From NCBI GenBank assembly GCA_944389985.1, contig CALXON010000164.1, positions 1 to 9,480 on the forward strand: 9,480 bases of DNA, written 5' to 3'. Source of the DNA: an uncultured Spirochaetaceae bacterium (GTDB taxonomy: Bacteria; Spirochaetota; Spirochaetia; Sphaerochaetales; Sphaerochaetaceae). The notes under the pieces are model-generated. The model was not told the DNA's origin, made no database searches, and worked only from the letters and a program-made list of their open reading frames with translations. Positions 6,709-9,480 of the stretch are shown here, one piece after another. Position numbers and translations under genes: made by a program. Numbering within the stretch: the first letter of the stretch is position 1; each line of letters starts with the position of its first letter.

Positions 6709-8055
6709 TTATGCTTTTATTCTATCTGTCTTCTCCCAGACGCGTCTGGCAACGCGCTGAGCCTCACTGTATACCTTCTCCGCATCGATGGATGTGAACT
6801 TCCTGTTCTCATAGAGAAGCTTTCCATCGATGATCGTGCTCTCGACATTCGCCGAGGACATTCCCCAGACAAAGTGCGTGGCAGCATTGTCCTTAACAAG
6901 CGGGGTCGGCGCGTTGTATGAGAGAAGCACGAGATCAGCCTTATAGCCCTTCTCCACGCGTCCCCATTTCCCTTCGTTGTGGAACACGGACTCGACAAGC
7001 CTGTTGCCACGGTTCAGGGCAGCAAGGAAGTCGGCAGGCCAGAAAGGACCACCTTCGTCCTTGTGCTTGAAGAACGCCAGCTTGATCTCCTCGAACATAT
7101 CACCACCACAGCCATCGGTGCCGAGGACAAGCTTCCTGACATCGGTGACATGATGATTATACCCGATATGATTGTTCATGTTCGAACGCGCATTGTGTGC
7201 AAGGAAGCACCCTCTCTCATTGAGAAGCTCCACCTCTCCGTCGGAAAGATGCACGCCATGAACAAGGAGTGTCTTCTCATCCAAAAGCGAGAATCTGTCG
7301 AGTCTCTTCACTATGTCATCACCATAGTGATGGTGTGAGTGGACCTGATCGTACTTGTCCTCAGCTATGTGAAGATGGATGCCCCTCCCTGTCGACTTCA
7401 CGGCATCAGCCATGAGCGCAAGGCCCTCATCGGGGATGGTGAAAGGAGCATGTCCGCCGATCATTGCCTCGACAAGGACATTCTCTCCGTTCTTTCTCCT
7501 TGTATCGACTTCAGAGGCGAATCTCACATTCTCCTCATACCCTTCCCTGACTTCGTCCATACCGCGGTTGCGGTCTGTGATCTCAAAGCAGGTCGCACCC
7601 CTGACTCCTGTCTCCTCCATTCCCTTCGCTATGACCGAGAGGGAATCCTTTATGAAGGAAGGAGATGCGTGATGGTCAATGCAGGATGTGGTTCCTGCGG
7701 CTATCGCATCAAGGGAGCAGATAAGGGACGAGTAGTAGACGGCCTCCTCATCAAGTGCCCTGTCCAGTCTCCACCACCACTCCTTCAGAACCTGGATGAA
7801 ATCCGTCTGGGGACCTGAGGATATGAGCATACCTCTGGACAGTCCCGAGTAGTAATGATGATGTGAGCAGACATTGCCCGGGATCATGATCTTACCGCTT
7901 CCGTCGATGACCTTGTCTGCAGTGGCTCCATCAGCGGCATTGACGCCTGCCGCGGTTATGACAGAGTTCTCAATTACAACATCCGCCCCTTCGATGATAT
8001 CGAAAGGAGGCTCTGTCTGCATTATCGTGACATTCCGTATGATTATGTCTGCCAT
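6709..8055 (-). CDS. ssnA: SsnA, metal-dependent amidohydrolase (selenium metabolism / purine degradation cluster)
   Basis: A 448-residue amidohydrolase-superfamily enzyme (TIM barrel related to guanine deaminase, chlorohydrolase and AtzA/TrzN enzymes), expected to deaminate a ring compound in the cytoplasm with one bound metal. Seen (from ATG 8055): N-terminal beta segment ending VIDGSGKIMIPGNV; the HxH motif within CSHHHYYSGLSRG (His65/His67); His229 and Glu232 in HLHIAED; His266 in LLVHGVHL; Asp314 in LGTDGCGG; and a C-terminal GYKADLVLL strand closing the composite domain. All expected metal and catalytic positions are filled. Length is close to E. coli SsnA. The start is ATG 8055 rather than the adjacent GTG 8058, because GGAGGAG at 8064-8058 would overlap the GTG. 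The ATG overlaps the ygfK stop (TGATG), implying translational coupling. Family context points to purine-derived substrates such as aminated or oxidised intermediates; the substrate is inferred, not shown. Confidence 0.92.
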   Translation of the reverse strand: MADIIIRNVTIMQTEPPFDIIEGADVVIENSVITAAGVNAADGATADKVIDGSGKIMIPGNVCSHHHYYSGLSRGMLISSGPQTDFIQVLKEWWWRLDRALDEEAVYYSSLICSLDAIAAGTTSCIDHHASPSFIKDSLSVIAKGMEETGVRGATCFEITDRNRGMDEVREGYEENVRFASEVDTRRKNGENVLVEAMIGGHAPFTIPDEGLALMADAVKSTGRGIHLHIAEDKYDQVHSHHHYGDDIVKRLDRFSLLDEKTLLVHGVHLSDGEVELLNERGCFLAHNARSNMNNHIGYNHHVTDVRKLVLGTDGCGGDMFEEIKLAFFKHKDEGGPFWPADFLAALNRGNRLVESVFHNEGKWGRVEKGYKADLVLLSYNAPTPLVKDNAATHFVWGMSSANVESTIIDGKLLYENRKFTSIDAEKVYSEAQRVARRVWEKTDRIKA

Positions 8056-9480
8056 CACTCCTCCACAAGTCCGAGAAGGTAGGAATATGACATCAGGATC
8101 TTCTCTATGATCGCCGCGATCTCCTCAGGGATATCGGCGACAAGGGAACCATCCCTTCCGACATGTCCTTCTGTGACCTTTCCGTCAATCCTTATCAGGA
8201 TCTCATCACCTTCCTTATAGAATCCGCTTGCATCACTCTCATCGAAATCGCCTCTGAGAGAGAATATCGTGAGTTTATCACGGTACGGGCGGCCAGAATG
8301 AGGACAGAACGTCGCACAGTTTCCGCACTCATTGCAGTATGCGTCGAGATGGACGACCTGGAACGGATCCTCAAAGAGTCCTGTCTCCCTCATGTCTATC
8401 GCCACATTCGCCCTGTTCGGACAGACCTCAACGCATTTCAGACAGAGATATGAGCACTCGACACACCTCGATGCCTCTGAAAAGGCGAAGAACTCATCAC
8501 CCTTCTTTCCCGCAGGCATGAGACGGCTCTTCTTTGAGATGATGTTCAGGAAGAATCTGTCCTCAGCTTCCCTGAGCTCAGCTTCCTCGCTCTCTGTCAG
8601 CTCCTCTTCATCATCCTCATCATGGTGATGACCACAGGAGCATTCCTCATCATCTTCATGGTGATGGCCGCAGGAACACTCCTCACCATGCTCGTGATGG
8701 TGACCGCATGAGCACTCCTCCTCGTCCTCATCCTCCTCAATGATACTCTCATAGACAGAGTCGATGGCCTTGTCGACAGCAGCACGGGCTGAGGCCATGC
8801 AGCGCACGACCGTTGACGGGCCTGTCGCGGCATCTCCGATGATGTACACACCATCTTCCTCGCCATTCTCCGCTCCAAGCGCTTCAAGGACAGCCTTGTC
8901 CGCAGTCTCACCAATGGCATAGATCAGATAATCAGCAGCGACAGTCTCCTTCCGGCCTGTATCCTGAGGCCTTCTCCTTCCGGACTCATCCTCCTCTCCG
9001 AGTTCCATCACAGAAAGATCCAGTGATCCGTCCTGGAAGGAAGAAGGGTTACGGAGGAATCTGAACGTGATGCCCTCCTCGAGAGCCTCCATGTACTCTT
9101 CCCTGTCAGCGGGCATCTCCTCTTCAGATCTTCTGTAGACTACTGTCACATCCTTCACGCCGGAGATTCTCTTCGCCATGCGGGATGCGTCCATCGCGGT
9201 GTTTCCGCCGCCGACGATGACGACATGCTCTCCGATGTTCACCTCATCGCCGCTCTTGCACCTTCTGAGGAACTCGATCGCACCTTCTCTCGGGCCGTTG
9301 CCCGGAAGAGCGATCTCACGTTCCTTCTCAGCTCCGATCGCGACGAATATGTACTCAAAGCCCTGCTTTCTGAGATCATTCACAGTGACAGCAGCAGAGA
9401 AATTGAACTTGACACCGCACTCCTCTATGAAGCTGATGTCATCAAGGACTGTCTTCTCCGGAATCCTGAACTCAGGAATC
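8055..9480 (-). CDS. ygfK: YgfK, flavin/iron-sulfur oxidoreductase subunit (5' part beyond window)
   Basis: C-terminal 475 or so residues of a GltD-like NAD(P)H/FAD oxidoreductase, named putative selenate reductase subunit YgfK from its association with selenium metabolism. The frame is open to position 9480 and reads IPEFRIPEKT at the edge, typical of the glutamate-synthase small-subunit fold, so the GTG at 9383 is internal and not a start. E. coli YgfK has about 1030 residues, so about half is missing here. Seen (counted from 9383): Rossmann motif VVIVGGGNTAMDASRMA (54-70); FAD motif IIGDAATGPSTVVRCM (181-196); an acidic Cys/His repeat insert (216-260); then two iron-sulfur motifs, one with Cys307, 310, 314, 317 and 321 and the other CNECGNCATFCP (Cys350, 353, 356, 360). 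This suggests electron transfer between NAD(P)H, flavin and a partner such as a molybdenum hydroxylase. First visible gene of the ssnA-ygeY operon; its promoter lies outside the window. Confidence 0.93.
   Translation of the reverse strand, partial: IPEFRIPEKTVLDDISFIEECGVKFNFSAAVTVNDLRKQGFEYIFVAIGAEKEREIALPGNGPREGAIEFLRRCKSGDEVNIGEHVVIVGGGNTAMDASRMAKRISGVKDVTVVYRRSEEEMPADREEYMEALEEGITFRFLRNPSSFQDGSLDLSVMELGEEDESGRRRPQDTGRKETVAADYLIYAIGETADKAVLEALGAENGEEDGVYIIGDAATGPSTVVRCMASARAAVDKAIDSVYESIIEEDEDEEECSCGHHHEHGEECSCGHHHEDDEECSCGHHHDEDDEEELTESEEAELREAEDRFFLNIISKKSRLMPAGKKGDEFFAFSEASRCVECSYLCLKCVEVCPNRANVAIDMRETGLFEDPFQVVHLDAYCNECGNCATFCPHSGRPYRDKLTIFSLRGDFDESDASGFYKEGDEILIRIDGKVTEGHVGRDGSLVADIPEEIAAIIEKILMSYSYLLGLVEE
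8613..8720 (-). repeat. Three 36-base in-frame repeats encoding a CSCGHHH metal-binding motif inside ygfK
   Basis: Three consecutive 12-residue units at 8720-8685, 8684-8649 and 8648-8613 each begin EECSCGHHH and end in three variable, mostly acidic residues (EHG, EDD, DED). The units begin exactly 36 bases apart. At DNA level the copies differ mainly at synonymous third positions: TGC/TGT, TCA/TCC, GGT/GGC and CAC/CAT are all mixed. The protein motif has therefore been kept while codons drifted. Nine His and six Cys within 33 residues suggest soft or borderline metal binding (Zn, Ni, Cu or similar). Confidence 0.9.

Noticed and set aside
7339..7818. Plus-strand open frame of 159 codons opposite ssnA
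   Set aside because: Antisense shadow of a well-conserved amidohydrolase; no domain, no Shine-Dalgarno and no matching neighbour.
8055..8057. ygfK TGA as a selenocysteine codon with read-through, given the selenium context
   Set aside because: The protein ends normally after a conserved-type tail, an in-frame TAA follows within a few codons, and the TGA forms a standard TGATG coupling with ssnA. No SECIS-like hairpin was evident.
8597..8920. Minus-strand 107-codon frame overlapping ygfK out of frame
   Set aside because: Met/Arg-rich peptide produced by reading the GAT/GAG/CAT-rich ygfK segment in another frame; no start signal.
9381..9383. GTG at 9383 as the start of the oxidoreductase gene
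   Set aside because: The frame is open upstream to the window edge and encodes GltD-like residues, so the gene begins outside the window.

Overview
The window reads as an ordinary bacterial chromosome segment. It is densely coded, roughly half G+C by eye, has short intergenic gaps, and shows clear Shine-Dalgarno sites inside its operons. It carries six protein genes. Five are on the minus strand and one, a MATE transporter, is on the plus strand. Two genes run off the window: a thioesterase at the left edge and ygfK at the right edge. No RNA gene, CRISPR array, insertion sequence or phage gene was seen, and no stretch longer than about 70 bases lacks a gene. The gene set (ygfK, ssnA, ygeY, a mannitol-dehydrogenase-family enzyme, a Bacillota-type MATE pump and topoisomerase III) suits a host-associated anaerobe that ferments sugars and purines. 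Bacillota, Spirochaetota or a similar gut lineage are possible, but the sequence does not settle the taxon.

Right part (5436-9480), transcribed leftward: ygfK (3' portion), ssnA and ygeY form a tightly coupled operon. A TGATG overlap joins ygfK to ssnA, and a 12-base gap containing a Shine-Dalgarno joins ssnA to ygeY. A hairpin followed by a T run closes the operon. These three families are known from comparative genomics as the accessory proteins of selenium-dependent molybdenum hydroxylases. They also occur in the anaerobic purine/uric-acid degradation cluster of gut bacteria. A flavin/iron-sulfur oxidoreductase subunit, a metal-dependent amidohydrolase and an M20 metallohydrolase are all consistent with ring opening and breakdown of purine-derived intermediates. 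The most unusual feature of the window is in YgfK: a Cys/His-rich acidic insert with three exact-period repeats of a CSCGHHH motif, lying between the flavin-binding part and the iron-sulfur part.

Middle (3956-5410): a stand-alone long-chain polyol dehydrogenase (mannitol dehydrogenase family) with a strong Shine-Dalgarno. Its stop codon overlaps the convergent MATE gene by 6 bases.

Left part (1-3961): a divergent pair, MATE pump (rightward) and topB (leftward), shares a 46-base intergenic region. Two back-to-back extended -10 boxes there are placed so that both transcripts would begin at, or within a base or so of, the start codon, i.e. leaderless. Neither gene has a Shine-Dalgarno, unlike every other gene in the window whose start is visible. 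topB is followed, with a TGATG overlap, by a YbgC-type hotdog thioesterase cut by the left edge.
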